Positions 26,456 to 35,503 of a stretch of DNA of 36,832 bases are shown here, piece after piece. The stretch comes from Acinetobacter sp. HR7 (GTDB lineage: Bacteria; Pseudomonadota; Gammaproteobacteria; Pseudomonadales; Moraxellaceae). The first letter of the stretch is position 1. Every line of letters starts with the position of its first letter. The notes under the pieces were generated by a model. That model searched no databases and had not been told where the DNA came from. It saw only the letters and a program-made list of their open reading frames with translations. The translations under genes were made by a program, and so were the position numbers. The stretch is taken from the NCBI RefSeq assembly GCF_000773685.1, contig NZ_JPQO01000205.1, positions 1 through 36,832 of the forward strand. The letters run 5' to 3'.

Positions 26456-27496
26456 TCAGTCCGCAGCATAGGTCTGATAAGTTGAACCATCCTCAAAAAT
26501 CACCTGCTTTTCCGGCCATCGCAGTGCCGCCAATTTATTTGAAAATTCACGCTGCTGCTGTCGATCCAGATAACGTTTCCCCACCGAATAATCCACACAA
26601 AAGACATTCTGTTTTTGACCGAACCACTGCAAGGGATCAATTCGCTGGAACAGTCCGGCCTTGCCTTCAGTTGGATTCAATTTACGCCAGTAATGTCCGA
26701 TCACCACCGGGATATCATCATGATAATGTTCCCACCACGGCAGACGGTCCTTCATGCGCCATTTGCCACCCGCATAGATCGGCTTATCAGTCATATACTC
26801 GGCACCTGAGGTGACAACCTTAATCGGGTTATACATCTGCTCAATCCATTCTTTTTGAGCCAGATGTTTGAGCCATGGAATTTCACTATTGGGATCGGTG
26901 AGTTCTTTACGGTACTGCTCTTCTTCCTGCAATGCGGGTTCTGCAATGCCTACATCATCTATCTGTTGCTGGGTTTGCTGGACAAAATGATCATAGGCTT
27001 CACGTAAATGCCGATGATCCAGTGTCTTTAAGCGAAAAATTGAGGTTTCATCCCAGCAGGCATGCACCACACGCAGCTGCTCGGATTCAAGCGCAATAGG
27101 TAAAGTTTGCAAAAATTGTAAAATCCACTGCTGGTCTTCAGGGGTAGCGGGTACGGAATTAAAAGACTTCTGGTCATCCATATGCGGAGAACCAAAATAC
27201 CAGCCATTGCCTTCACGACAGGATTCATTCAGCAGGTTCAGTTCATGATTACCCAAAATAGAGTAAGCTTTGCCGCGCTCCATTAACAGCTTGACCTGAC
27301 GCATCACTGCGACACTGTTCTGTCCGCGGTCACACAGATCGCCAACAAAAATCAGTTTGCGCTGCTGTGGATGTTCACCTTCGAGGTTATAGCCCATGAC
27401 ATGCAGGAGGCTGTTTAAGGCATCAATTTCACCATGAATATCGCCAACAATGTCGAACCGATTTCCCTGAATCGGCTGGATGAACTGATATGACAT
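26456..27496 (-). CDS. PPP-family metallophosphoesterase
   Basis: A 346-residue protein of the calcineurin-like PPP superfamily. The three metal-binding motifs are complete: GDIHGEIDAL near residue 18, GDLCDRGQNS near 52 and LGNHELNLL near 81. A later HACWDE (about 146) and IGHYW (about 268) supply further metal-site histidines. The layout resembles PrpE/ApaH-type phosphatases (Ap4A hydrolases or protein phosphatases), but the C-terminal two thirds are longer and divergent. The substrate is therefore open. A near-perfect AGGAGG lies seven bases before the ATG, so it is probably well translated. The small gene upstream is 53 bases away on the same strand and could be cotranscribed. Confidence 0.88.
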   Translation of the reverse strand: MSYQFIQPIQGNRFDIVGDIHGEIDALNSLLHVMGYNLEGEHPQQRKLIFVGDLCDRGQNSVAVMRQVKLLMERGKAYSILGNHELNLLNESCREGNGWYFGSPHMDDQKSFNSVPATPEDQQWILQFLQTLPIALESEQLRVVHACWDETSIFRLKTLDHRHLREAYDHFVQQTQQQIDDVGIAEPALQEEEQYRKELTDPNSEIPWLKHLAQKEWIEQMYNPIKVVTSGAEYMTDKPIYAGGKWRMKDRLPWWEHYHDDIPVVIGHYWRKLNPTEGKAGLFQRIDPLQWFGQKQNVFCVDYSVGKRYLDRQQQREFSNKLAALRWPEKQVIFEDGSTYQTYAAD

Positions 27497-27549
27497 TCAG
27501 ATACCTCCTGCGACATTAAGTGATAACAGTGAAACTCTGGTTACAACTA

Positions 27550-27804
27550 TTATTTTAATTTTTTCAGCGCTGTTACGGTATTGTCAATACGCTGAATCGA
27601 TGGTTCAAGTCCCATAAATTCCGACTCGATTTCATAAAGATAATCTTGTATTTCCGTCGCTGAATAATTGCCATTTAACATCCGGCAAACATCATGTGCA
27701 TAGCTGTCATATTCATCCTGACAGGCTGCCACATCGCCTACACCAATCGGATCCCAAAGCTGATTGAGGATTTGTCGTACCTGATGAAATTCAATGCTTT
27801 TCAA
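27550..27804 (-). CDS. Small conserved-looking protein, possibly DUF1871-like
   Basis: A protein of about 84 residues from a TTG at 27804 (AGGG nine bases ahead), or 97 residues from a TTG at 27843; no ATG start exists. Residues 5-45 (VRQILNQLWDPIGVGD, then DEYDSYAHDVCRML) resemble the WDPIGV...DEYDSY pattern of DUF1871-type small helical proteins, some of which are annotated as immunity-like. The longer version would overlap the end of the gene upstream by 14 bases. It lies between a phosphatase and another unknown small gene. I have no function to offer. Confidence 0.6.
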   Translation of the reverse strand: MKSIEFHQVRQILNQLWDPIGVGDVAACQDEYDSYAHDVCRMLNGNYSATEIQDYLYEIESEFMGLEPSIQRIDNTVTALKKLK

Positions 27805-27829
27805 TATTATGTACCCTATTTTGTGAAGA

Positions 27830-28183
27830 TTAGAAAGCCTCAAAATATAAAAGTGATTTTACTTCTTGCTGGTATTCCTCAGAATTAAATACGACCTGTC
27901 CATATTGTTCAAACTGGGCAATATTCGGATCATCTGTTTTGAGTAAAAAGACCTTTGGAAATTGAGCCTGTAAGAATTTCTGATCTAGCTGATTCAACTT
28001 AGGAAAATACAGCCCATAACCTGCCCAATGCTGAACCGCAAGCTGAAGTACCTGATGATTTTCATTTTCATGTTCAGCCATGATCACTTCAGGTTGAAAT
28101 TGCTGAATGATCTGTTCGTAGTTTTGATCTAGAGTGATTTGTTGCTGAATTTCTTGATGATTAACTGTTTTTATAATTTGCAT
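27830..28183 (-). CDS. Small protein of unknown function
   Basis: A 117-residue soluble protein, rich in Gln and acidic residues (NHQEIQQQITLDQNYEQIIQ near the start). I do not recognise a family. The ATG at 28183 is chosen because GAGAAGG lies just upstream; the frame extends to 28270 but that part lacks a ribosome site. The middle (VLQLAVQHWAGYGLYFPKLN) and the C-terminal QYGQVVFNSEEYQQE look folded rather than random. It is directly followed by, and may overlap, the DUF1871-like gene on the same strand, so the two are probably one unit. A role as an orphan immunity pair is possible but unproven. Confidence 0.65.
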   Translation of the reverse strand: MQIIKTVNHQEIQQQITLDQNYEQIIQQFQPEVIMAEHENENHQVLQLAVQHWAGYGLYFPKLNQLDQKFLQAQFPKVFLLKTDDPNIAQFEQYGQVVFNSEEYQQEVKSLLYFEAF

Positions 28184-28307
28184 TGCCTTCTCTTTCTTTA
28201 CTATCTTTCCTTTTAAGTATAAGAAACTGAAGCAATAAATCCATTTATAAACGGCTGATGAAAGACACAAATTGTCGCCTTAGAAAAACATAATTTTTTA
28301 TTTTAAA

Positions 28308-28340
28308 AACAAAAACCGGCGCCTAAGCACCGGTTTTTTT
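28308..28340. terminator. Terminator downstream of icd
   Basis: Stem ACCGGTGC/GCGCCGGT on the minus strand (28327-28334 with 28315-28322) with a four-base loop and T-rich flanks on both strands. It lies about 35 bases past the icd stop at 28375. Confidence 0.9.
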
Positions 28341-28374
28341 TCACTTCACTAACCTCAAAGTTAGTACGGCTTGA

Positions 28375-30612
28375 TTAAGCGCTCAGTGATTCAATGATTT
28401 GGTTCAGCGTAGCACTTGGACGCATTACTGCATTTACTTTCGCAGGATCAATTGCGTAGTAACCACCGATGTCTACAGATTTACCTTGAACAGTGTTCAG
28501 CTCTTCAACGATTTTTGCTTCGTTTTCAGCCAGTGATTTCGCGATCGGTGCGAATTTAGCTTTCAGTTCAGCATCTTCGTCTTGAGCAGCAAGCGCTTCA
28601 GCCCAGAATTTAGCCAGGTAGAAGTGGCTGCCACGGTTGTCCAGTTCACCAGTACGACGTGATGGAGATTTTTCATTGTCTAATAACAGACCAGTTGCAT
28701 GGTCAAGTGTCTTAGCCAGCAGTTTCGCACGTGCGTTGTTTTCTTTGATGCCCAGCTCTTCCAGAGAAACAGCCAGTGCAAGGAATTCACCCAGAGAGTC
28801 CCAACGTAAGTGGTTTTCTTCAACCAGCTGTTGTACGTGTTTAGGCGCAGAACCACCAGCACCAGTTTCGTACATGCCGCCACCTGCCATTAGAGGCACG
28901 ATAGATAACATTTTCGCTGAAGTACCCAGTTCCATGATTGGGAACAAGTCAGTCAGGTAGTCACGCAGGATGTTACCAGTTACAGAAATGGTATCCAGAC
29001 CGCGAGCAACACGTTCAAGTGTGTAACGCATTGCACGTACTTGAGACATGATTTGGATGTCCAGACCTTCGGTATCGTGGTCTTTCAGGTAAGTTTGAAC
29101 TTTTTTGATCAGTTCGTTTTCGTGTGGACGGTATGGGTCTAACCAGAAGATTGCTGGCATGCCAGAGTTGCGGGCACGAGTTACAGCCAGTTTTACCCAG
29201 TCGCGGATCGGCGCGTCTTTCACCTGACACATACGCCAGATATCGCCTTCTTCCACGTTTTGAGACATCAACACTTCACCAGTTTCGATGTCAGTGATGT
29301 TCGCAACACCTGCTTCAGGAATTTCGAAAGTCTTATCGTGTGAACCGTATTCTTCAGCTTTTTGAGCCATCAGACCAACGTTAGGAACAGTACCCATAGT
29401 ACGTGGGTCAAAGTTACCATTCCATTTACAGAAGTTGATCATTTCTTGGTAAATACGTGCGAATGTAGATTCAGGCATTACTGCTTTACAGTCGTAAGGC
29501 TTGCCATCAGCACCCCACATTTTACCACCAGCACGGATCATTGCAGGCATAGAAGCATCTACAATCACGTCGTTAGGTGAGTGGAAGTTAGTGATGCCTT
29601 TTGCAGAATCAACCATTGCAAGCGCTGGACGATGTTCTTGACATGCGTGCAGGTCTTCAATGATTTCTTCACGTAAAGAAGTCGGCAGAGTCTCGATCTT
29701 CTCGTAAAGACCAGCCATACCGTTGTTTACGTTAATGCCGAGTTCGTCAAACAGTTTGCCATGTTTTTCGAACGCTTCTTTGTAGTAAATACGCACACAG
29801 TGACCGAATACGATCGGGTGTGACACTTTCATCATAGTCGCTTTAACGTGTAGAGAAAACAGGATGCCTGCTTCTTTACAATCCGCTAATTCTTTTTCAT
29901 AGAATTCGCAAAGCGCTTTTTTGCTCATGAACATTGAGTCGATGATTTCACCGTCTTGCAGCGCAACTTTTGGCTTAAGAACGATAGTTTCACCAGACTT
30001 AGTGATCAGTTCCATTTTCACGTTGCGAGCACGGTCAAGTGTCATTGACTTTTCGCCGTGGTAGAAGTCACCTTCGTGCATGTGAGAAACGTGAGTTTGT
30101 GACCATGCTTTCCATTCACCCATAGAGTGTGGATGTTTTTTCGCATAGTTTTTAACTGCCGCAGGTGCACGACGGTCTGAGTTACCTTCACGCAATACAG
30201 GGTTTACAGCTGAACCTAAACATTTGCTGAAGCGAGCTTTCAGTGCTTTTTCTTCTTCAGTAGTTGGGTTTTCTGGATAATCAGGAATTGCATAGCCTTT
30301 AGATTGAAGCTCTTTAATACACGCAGTTAACTGAGCAACAGAGGCACTGATATTTGGAAGTTTAATGATATTTGTACTTGGATCTTGGGTAAGACGGCCT
30401 AGCTCAGCAAGGTTATCAGTTACTTTCTGTTCTTCAGTCAGGTAATCTGAAAATTCTGCGAGCACGCGTGCTGCAACAGAGATGTCAGTTTTGACAATCT
30501 CAACGCCAGCAGGCTTAGTAAAGTTCTCAATGATCGGCAGTAGTGAATAGGTCGCCAGTAGCGGCGCCTCATCGGTCAGTGTATAAATGATTTTTGACTT
30601 TCCACCAGCCAT
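28375..30612 (-). CDS. icd: Monomeric NADP-dependent isocitrate dehydrogenase
   Basis: A 745-residue enzyme that converts isocitrate to 2-oxoglutarate in the TCA cycle with NADP. This is the large single-chain type (IDH-II), found in Acinetobacter, Azotobacter and others, and unrelated in length to the 416-residue dimeric enzyme. Recognisable stretches are [20 protein letters not shown] at the start, [18 protein letters not shown] near residue 132, [20 protein letters not shown] near 441, [14 protein letters not shown] and [20 protein letters not shown] near 575-595. The ATG follows AAGGGG. A clear sigma-70 promoter lies about 90 bases upstream and a terminator follows. It is monocistronic. 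Acinetobacter often carries a second, homodimeric enzyme elsewhere. Confidence 0.97.
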   Translation of the reverse strand: MAGGKSKIIYTLTDEAPLLATYSLLPIIENFTKPAGVEIVKTDISVAARVLAEFSDYLTEEQKVTDNLAELGRLTQDPSTNIIKLPNISASVAQLTACIKELQSKGYAIPDYPENPTTEEEKALKARFSKCLGSAVNPVLREGNSDRRAPAAVKNYAKKHPHSMGEWKAWSQTHVSHMHEGDFYHGEKSMTLDRARNVKMELITKSGETIVLKPKVALQDGEIIDSMFMSKKALCEFYEKELADCKEAGILFSLHVKATMMKVSHPIVFGHCVRIYYKEAFEKHGKLFDELGINVNNGMAGLYEKIETLPTSLREEIIEDLHACQEHRPALAMVDSAKGITNFHSPNDVIVDASMPAMIRAGGKMWGADGKPYDCKAVMPESTFARIYQEMINFCKWNGNFDPRTMGTVPNVGLMAQKAEEYGSHDKTFEIPEAGVANITDIETGEVLMSQNVEEGDIWRMCQVKDAPIRDWVKLAVTRARNSGMPAIFWLDPYRPHENELIKKVQTYLKDHDTEGLDIQIMSQVRAMRYTLERVARGLDTISVTGNILRDYLTDLFPIMELGTSAKMLSIVPLMAGGGMYETGAGGSAPKHVQQLVEENHLRWDSLGEFLALAVSLEELGIKENNARAKLLAKTLDHATGLLLDNEKSPSRRTGELDNRGSHFYLAKFWAEALAAQDEDAELKAKFAPIAKSLAENEAKIVEELNTVQGKSVDIGGYYAIDPAKVNAVMRPSATLNQIIESLSA

Positions 30613-30699
30613 ATATAGCCCCTTGCGTTTGATAGAGTTTTGAGGATCAAGCTTTTGGCTCAGACCCTATGAACCGATACGTTTGAATTAAACCTTGAA

Positions 30700-30728
30700 A
30701 GTATCTTATCTCTGCGCTTTACAGTCAA
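30700..30728 (-). promoter_or_regulatory. Sigma-70 promoter of icd
   Basis: On the minus strand TTGACT (complement of 30723-30728), a 17-base spacer and GATACT (complement of 30700-30705), about 90 bases before the icd ATG. Immediately upstream is a perfect 6-3-6 palindrome TGAAAT-ATC-ATTTCA at 30729-30743 that could bind an activator. Confidence 0.7.
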
Positions 30729-30743
30729 TGAAATATCATTTCA

Positions 30744-31426
30744 AGTTGTGATTTTGCTGAAAAAACATACAATTTGTTGCAATTTTCCGTTGGTTATATT
30801 GCATACAATTCCGAGTAAATTCATATAGAAAAAATCTATTATCAAATATTTTATAATTTATTTTGATTAATTATCTAATTTATTGATATGTATTTTTTAA
30901 GATTATCCAGAGCCAGATGATTACTTGTGTTTCTGCAATTTTATCAACCTAGAATCATCTGTTTTTTGGTTTTGACCAGCCGATAAAAAATACAGAAAAT
31001 TATTTAAATCATCTTTTCGATACTTCTATTCAAGAAATGAAAGTTTTTAACTATTAAAAATAAGCCCAAAGTAATGAAATCTGTTTTGATCAGTTGGACT
31101 TAGTGACAAGACACCCAAAACAAATTGGTCAATTTCAAACAACCCGGAAATATGCTAGCAAAATAGCTGATTTTACTGTTTTTAATTTTCGTAAAGTCAT
31201 GTGATTTTCGCTTATTGATTCCACAAAATTCAGCTTTAAAAATGTAATTTCCGAACCCAAAAATTCGAACCAAGAATCCCCCTTTTTGACTCAATTTGTT
31301 GCACTTTGGACTGCATAAATGATTGTAGAAATTTGTTATGGAAAAGCTGATTTCTGGGCTACATCCAGCACAAGTCAACTTTATAGACAACCTGTACTCG
31401 CCATCGAATGAGGTCTTTCTGATATG
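30744..31426. other. AT-rich gap with no recognised gene
   Basis: Between the icd promoter and the YitT terminator lies about 680 bases of AT-rich sequence. The only frame of note is 96 codons on the minus strand (31100-31390). It starts MSIKLTCAGCSPEIS, has no good ribosome site and reads like chance translation rich in Phe, Asn, Cys and Lys. No tRNA, IS end or long repeat was found. It may be a decayed gene remnant or an untranslated RNA region; I cannot tell. Confidence 0.5.
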
Positions 31427-31463
31427 AAAAAAGGCAATGGATATCCGCCCATTGCCTTTATTT
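31427..31463 (-). terminator. Intrinsic terminator of the YitT-family gene
   Basis: An 11-base-pair perfect stem AAAGGCAATGG/CCATTGCCTTT (31430-31440 with 31449-31459) with an eight-base loop. It is followed on the minus strand by further T residues and lies about 50 bases past the stop at 31509. Confidence 0.88.
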
Positions 31464-31508
31464 TGCAGTTTGAATCGCTCAGATGGTATTAAAGCTATTT
31501 CTCTATTG

Positions 31509-32162
31509 TTAACCTGCCCGATAACGCCCTGGCCGATGGTTAATGGCCAGAAAACTACCCATAATCACCGCAGCAAAAATGGACCAAAGCACTTTGTCCA
31601 ATGGCACAATCCACAACGCTAGCAATACCACAATCGAATCAATAATCATCTGGATATTACCCGCTTTGATCCCCCCCTTTTCCTGTACATATAGGGAAAT
31701 AATCGTCGCGCCTCCAAGGCTGGATTTATGCCGGGCAAGAAATAGCACTCCTGCTCCCATTAAAAAACCACCGGCAATTGCGGCAAAGGCTGGATGCAAA
31801 TAATCAATATGCAGATATTTAGGTGCTACATAGGTGATCAAGGACAGTAATGCTACTGATATAAAAGTCTTTAAAGTAAATGCACGGCCAATATATTTCC
31901 AGGCGAACCAGTAAAACGGCACATTGATGAAAAAGTAAATCAAACTGAATGACCAGCCTGTAGCATAGTGCAGCACAAAAGCCAAACCAGCCGTACTGCC
32001 AGTCAATAAACCTGCCTGGGCAAACATGCTCATGCAAATGCTGACAAATAAAGTGCCTGAAAAAAGTGCCTGAATATCTTCAAACAAACTGTGTTGTCTG
32101 AGATCTGTTGCTGCGGGCTGCCGCAGCGCAGAAATTACGCGAGAGTTAAGATGAATTGCCAT
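31509..32162 (-). CDS. YitT-family (DUF161) membrane protein
   Basis: A 217-residue inner-membrane protein with about five to six hydrophobic spans after a 30-residue cytosolic N-terminus. Typical of the family are LFVSICMSMFAQAGLLTGST (about 38-57), AGLAFVLHYATGWSFSLIYF with NVPFYWFAW near 79-87, and a SSLGGATIISLYVQEK loop near 147-162. YitT-like proteins are widespread and mostly uncharacterised; transport roles have been proposed. It is shorter than the common 280-290-residue members because it lacks their C-terminal soluble DUF2179 domain. The ATG follows AAGG. It stands alone, divergent from the small acidic gene across 392 bases. Confidence 0.82.
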   Translation of the reverse strand: MAIHLNSRVISALRQPAATDLRQHSLFEDIQALFSGTLFVSICMSMFAQAGLLTGSTAGLAFVLHYATGWSFSLIYFFINVPFYWFAWKYIGRAFTLKTFISVALLSLITYVAPKYLHIDYLHPAFAAIAGGFLMGAGVLFLARHKSSLGGATIISLYVQEKGGIKAGNIQMIIDSIVVLLALWIVPLDKVLWSIFAAVIMGSFLAINHRPGRYRAG

Positions 32163-32554
32163 GTTGTTCTAACCTTTAAAACTCTTTTCCGCTTGTGACG
32201 AAGCCGAGGGTTTCATTACGGTCTGTGCTTTTGACGCAGAACCAATCGGTATTTTGTTTATGCAATTTATTTGCCAGTCATGACATCTAAACCGGTTTTT
32301 ATGTGATATTTCATTTCACTCTGGGTAAGAGCTCAGCTGAAATTAGCTGTAGATTAATACATTTACCCCGTTTAAAGAAAAGTAATTTGTGAACCGATAC
32401 TTCAAATGCTAAAAAAGTAAAAATTCGGCTGCTGTTTTATCCGCTATTACACCGGCAACAATTTCTAAAATCACTGAGACTATAAATACAACAGAATAAT
32501 GATCGGGGCTTTATACAATCAAGAAAGAATAAGATTTTAAACAGGTGAAGACTA
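32163..32554. other. Divergent intergenic region
   Basis: A 392-base gap between the leftward YitT gene and the rightward small acidic gene. It should hold both promoters. A -10-like TATAAAT at about 32482-32488 suits the rightward gene. I see no coding frame, no tRNA and no strong hairpin. Confidence 0.5.
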
Positions 32555-32746
32555 ATGGCTCGACTAGATGAAAATGAAGAAATTGAAAAAGCCGTAGATG
32601 AAGAATTTCCGGAAGAAGAGCTCGATCCTCAGGAAAAACAGGATCGGGAAATTCAACGTGGTCAGTTAGGCGTGGATAAAGACCCGCAGATCAAACGTGA
32701 TCAAAAACGTCAGCAGCATGAAGATGAAGAGGACGAAAATCCATAG
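32555..32746 (+). CDS. Small, extremely charged acidic protein
   Basis: A 63-residue protein of which well over half is Glu, Asp, Lys, Arg or Gln, with no cysteine and almost no large hydrophobic residues after the start. It has ENEEIEKAVDEEFPEEELDP near the N-terminus and ends HEDEEDENP. It is predicted to be largely disordered. AGGTGAAG precedes the ATG at a normal distance, and a plausible -10 box lies upstream, so it is probably expressed. I do not recognise a family; small hydrophilic stress-associated proteins have similar composition, but that is only an analogy. It converges on the YdjM-like gene with only ten bases between stops. Confidence 0.65.
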   Translation: MARLDENEEIEKAVDEEFPEEELDPQEKQDREIQRGQLGVDKDPQIKRDQKRQQHEDEEDENP

Positions 32747-32756
32747 CTAATGGCTT

Positions 32757-33449
32757 TTAATTGACTACAGGCTTAATACATTTACTCAACTGATCACTTC
32801 TTTTATAAAGCCACGTCAAAATGATTGTCGGAACAATAAAACCGACTGTCACTAATACGCCATAAAAAATTGATGCATAAGGTTCTGATAACATTGCGAC
32901 AAACTTCATTGGTGATGTCCATGGTGACATTTGTAATGCTAATAGTCCGATAAAAAATAGCTGCCATTTAATATTTTCATTGCTTTTTAAATGTTGTTGA
33001 AAGGCATAAGCCAGCAGTATCACGGCAAAACCAATCTCAAATATCCAGGACCAAACTCCCCATTTATTCCACAATCCAAATCCTAAATATTGCTCAGCAT
33101 AGGGATACCAAGCCAAGTCGACATTATGCATTGGAAGATCCGCGATAAAATGCAAGAAACAGGACAATGTAGCGACTGCTGCAATGCGCTTATCTTTGAA
33201 AAAAAATGCACCCCAAACGAATGACCAAACAATCGCCATCAACAAGGAATGATCCCACTCAATAAAGGTCAAATTAAAATATAAATAAGGTAAAGCTTGT
33301 AAATTAGCTGTAACTTTCTCAATACCAACTGCCACCAAGATACCGTTAATAACATCAAGAAAACCTGCGCCTAAAATAATTGGGAACAAAGGAATATCCT
33401 GATATTTGGCTTTAAGTGCCATTCCCACTGCAAAGTGACCAAAGTACAT
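32757..33449 (-). CDS. YdjM-like membrane protein (putative metal-dependent hydrolase family)
   Basis: A 230-residue inner-membrane protein with about six hydrophobic segments. His and Asp residues are spread as in the YdjM-like putative membrane-bound hydrolases: MYFGHFAVGMAL at the start, IEWDHSLLMAIVW near 63-75, and FLHFIADLPMHNVDLAWYP near 97-115. These could form a metal site within the membrane. No substrate is known for the family. It is clearly hydrophobic and well folded by composition, and AAGGAAAG precedes the ATG. It is separated from the exporter operon upstream by 109 bases. Family placement is moderate. Confidence 0.7.
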   Translation of the reverse strand: MYFGHFAVGMALKAKYQDIPLFPIILGAGFLDVINGILVAVGIEKVTANLQALPYLYFNLTFIEWDHSLLMAIVWSFVWGAFFFKDKRIAAVATLSCFLHFIADLPMHNVDLAWYPYAEQYLGFGLWNKWGVWSWIFEIGFAVILLAYAFQQHLKSNENIKWQLFFIGLLALQMSPWTSPMKFVAMLSEPYASIFYGVLVTVGFIVPTIILTWLYKRSDQLSKCIKPVVN

Positions 33450-33558
33450 GTGCTTTCCTTATAATTTTTATATTTTCTTTGACTTTATGATGTCATAAAA
33501 AGATTCATATCAGCAAATCGAACCGATCATATGCTTTTAATTATGGGTTAAAGGTTTA

Positions 33559-34287
33559 TTACGTTGATCCCTCCACAACCTCCTGCCCTCTAGTATCGCT
33601 TTGAATCAGCCCATCTACCAGATTAATGGTTCGGTCACAGGTCTTAGATAAACGCGGATCATGGGTAACCAAGAGTACGGCGCAATCCCGTTCTTCATGT
33701 ACCTTACGAAATAACGCAAACATGTCTTCTGCTGTTTGCGTGTCCAGATTCCCAGTCGGTTCATCGGCCAGTAATAAAGCCGGATTAGTAATTAAAGCTC
33801 GAGCAATAGCAACACGTTGCTGCTGACCACCAGATAATTCATTCGGTTTACGCTCGGCAAACTTTTCTAGCCCCACGGCAGCCAATAATTCACGTGCCCG
33901 ATCAGTAGCCTGCTTGTCCGGTTTGCCATGTGCCAGCATCAGCGGCATCAGGATATTCTGCAGTGCAGTAAAGGCCTGAATCAGGTGATGGAACTGAAAC
34001 ACAAAACCAATGCTACTACCCCGTAATGCGGTACGTTCACTGTCCTGCATTTTACTGGTTGGCTGACCGAGCAGATACAGCTCACCACTGGTCGGTCGAT
34101 CCAACAAGCCCAGAATATTTAATAAGGTACTTTTACCCGAACCCGATGGACCAATTAGAGCGGCAAAATCGCGTCGTTCAATACACAGGTCAATGCCATG
34201 TAATACTTCGACTTCATTCGGCTGACTGATGTTATAGGATTTACGCAGTGCCTCGAGGTGTAACACTTCCTGTGATTGTTCAGACAT
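33559..34287 (-). CDS. ABC transporter ATP-binding protein, LolD/MacB type
   Basis: A 242-residue ATPase of the MacB/LolD/FtsE group. Walker A GPSGSGKST is near residue 41, the Q-loop GFVFQFHHLIQAF near 87, the signature LSGGQQQRVAIARAL near 142, Walker B LLLADEPTGNLD near 162 and the H-loop LLVTHD near 196. The ATG at 34287 overlaps the permease stop by eight bases; an earlier ATG at 34311 lacks support. It is last of a three-gene operon with the permease and the membrane-fusion protein, so it powers that exporter rather than lipoprotein sorting. The proposed substrate class (drug, peptide or envelope lipid) is not determined. Confidence 0.9.
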   Translation of the reverse strand: MSEQSQEVLHLEALRKSYNISQPNEVEVLHGIDLCIERRDFAALIGPSGSGKSTLLNILGLLDRPTSGELYLLGQPTSKMQDSERTALRGSSIGFVFQFHHLIQAFTALQNILMPLMLAHGKPDKQATDRARELLAAVGLEKFAERKPNELSGGQQQRVAIARALITNPALLLADEPTGNLDTQTAEDMFALFRKVHEERDCAVLLVTHDPRLSKTCDRTINLVDGLIQSDTRGQEVVEGST

Positions 34288-35503
34288 GACGGATCGCCTC
34301 CACAGGATCAAGTGCTGCTGCGCGGCGTGCCGGAACTGCTGCGGCCAAGACGCCAGTTAAAGTGGCCAGTAACAATGCTAGGAAGACAAGTTCAATTGGC
34401 ACTGAAATATAAAACAGGCCCGGACCAAAATTATTAAATACCCAGACTAGTCCATAACTGACTGCACTCCCAATGGCTGAGCCGACCAGTCCGAAGATAG
34501 CACCCTGAAATAAGAACACTCTTAAAATCTGTGACCGGGTCGCACCAGTGGCACGTAAAATTCCGATTTCTCTCGTACGCTGCACTACGCTCACCGACAT
34601 CACACTAGCAATCCCAAAAGCTACGGAAATGGTAATAAAGACCATGATCATATTGGTTGAAAGGCTTTGTGAGGAAATCGCATTCATCAACTGCGCATTG
34701 GTTTCAATCCAGCTTTCGGCCTGTAAGGAAGTGAGACGTCCAACCTGATCAGCAATCCGGTCTGCCTCGAAAAGATCATTGACACGTAGATCAATCACGG
34801 TGACCCCACCTGGCAGATTGAGTAAAGACTGTGCCTGTTTTAAATCCAGATAGACATAACGGGCATCTAACTCTCGTACCCCGAGTTCAAAAATCCCGGC
34901 AATATTAACCAAAGTGGTTTCATCCTGACCGGTATCCAGACGCAATTTGCTACCCACCTGCACACCGAGGTCTTTGGCCAGCTCACTGCCAATCAACACA
35001 TCATCTGCCCCCACCCGCAACTGCCCGCTCTGTAAATACTGCTTTAAAGGAATAATCTGTTGATAACGTTCTGGATCAATACCGACCAATGCTACCGATT
35101 CAATTGCTTCACCACGCTGCACCAAGGCTGGCCCGGAGACTGTTGGAGACACTGCGGTCAGAATAGGCAGTCGGTCTAGTGAATCCAAGGTCTGCTGCCA
35201 ATTGTTGATGGAACGCAATCTCTGCGCACGTTTATCTTCCAGTAACAACTGTAGTACGCCTTCTTTATTGGGCGCAACCTGATTGACTTCATCAGGCGAT
35301 AATAGGCGAATGTGTGCCTGCGTCCCCAAAGTTCGTTCGATCAGATTCGATTGCAGTCCCTGAATCAGAGCTGTAATAAACACAATCACCGAGACACCGA
35401 CGGCGACACCCACGGTAATCATAATAGACTGTGCTCGTCCTTCACGTAGGAAGCTGACCGCGATGGTCCATTCGGTCCAGAGCCTTTTAAAAAAGTTCTT
35501 CAA
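34280..35503 (-). CDS. FtsX/MacB-type ABC transporter permease
   Basis: A 407-residue permease of the type VII (MacB/LolE/DevC) class. One N-terminal membrane span (about 22-45, SIMITVGVAVGVSVIVFITA) is followed by a periplasmic MacB-PCD domain to about 270 (with PILTAVSPTVSGPALVQRGE). Three C-terminal spans follow, the FtsX domain, containing VVQRTREIGILRATGATRSQ near 310-329 and the PARRAAALDPVEAIRHV end. In MacB, ATPase and permease are fused; here they are separate, as in DevCA-type systems. It overlaps the adaptor gene by four bases (ATGA) and the ATPase gene by eight, so all three are translationally coupled. Confidence 0.9.
   Translation of the reverse strand: MKNFFKRLWTEWTIAVSFLREGRAQSIMITVGVAVGVSVIVFITALIQGLQSNLIERTLGTQAHIRLLSPDEVNQVAPNKEGVLQLLLEDKRAQRLRSINNWQQTLDSLDRLPILTAVSPTVSGPALVQRGEAIESVALVGIDPERYQQIIPLKQYLQSGQLRVGADDVLIGSELAKDLGVQVGSKLRLDTGQDETTLVNIAGIFELGVRELDARYVYLDLKQAQSLLNLPGGVTVIDLRVNDLFEADRIADQVGRLTSLQAESWIETNAQLMNAISSQSLSTNMIMVFITISVAFGIASVMSVSVVQRTREIGILRATGATRSQILRVFLFQGAIFGLVGSAIGSAVSYGLVWVFNNFGPGLFYISVPIELVFLALLLATLTGVLAAAVPARRAAALDPVEAIRHV

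Noticed and set aside
26356..26814. 152-codon plus-strand frame overlapping the phosphatase gene
   Set aside because: It runs through the OsmC terminator and opposite a complete PPP phosphatase; amino-acid content is not protein-like.
31240..31290. GGTTCGAATT on the minus strand, resembling a tRNA T-loop
   Set aside because: The flanking bases do not pair into a T-stem, and no acceptor or anticodon arm can be drawn.
31100..31390. 96-codon frame on the minus strand
   Set aside because: No ribosome site, unusual composition and no recognisable family; treated as chance within an AT-rich gap.
30669..32402. Shared 11-base strings (TGAACCGATAC and similar) between the icd leader and the gap at 32.2-32.5 kb
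   Set aside because: Repeats of this length are expected many times by chance in a window of this size; spacing and orientation differ.
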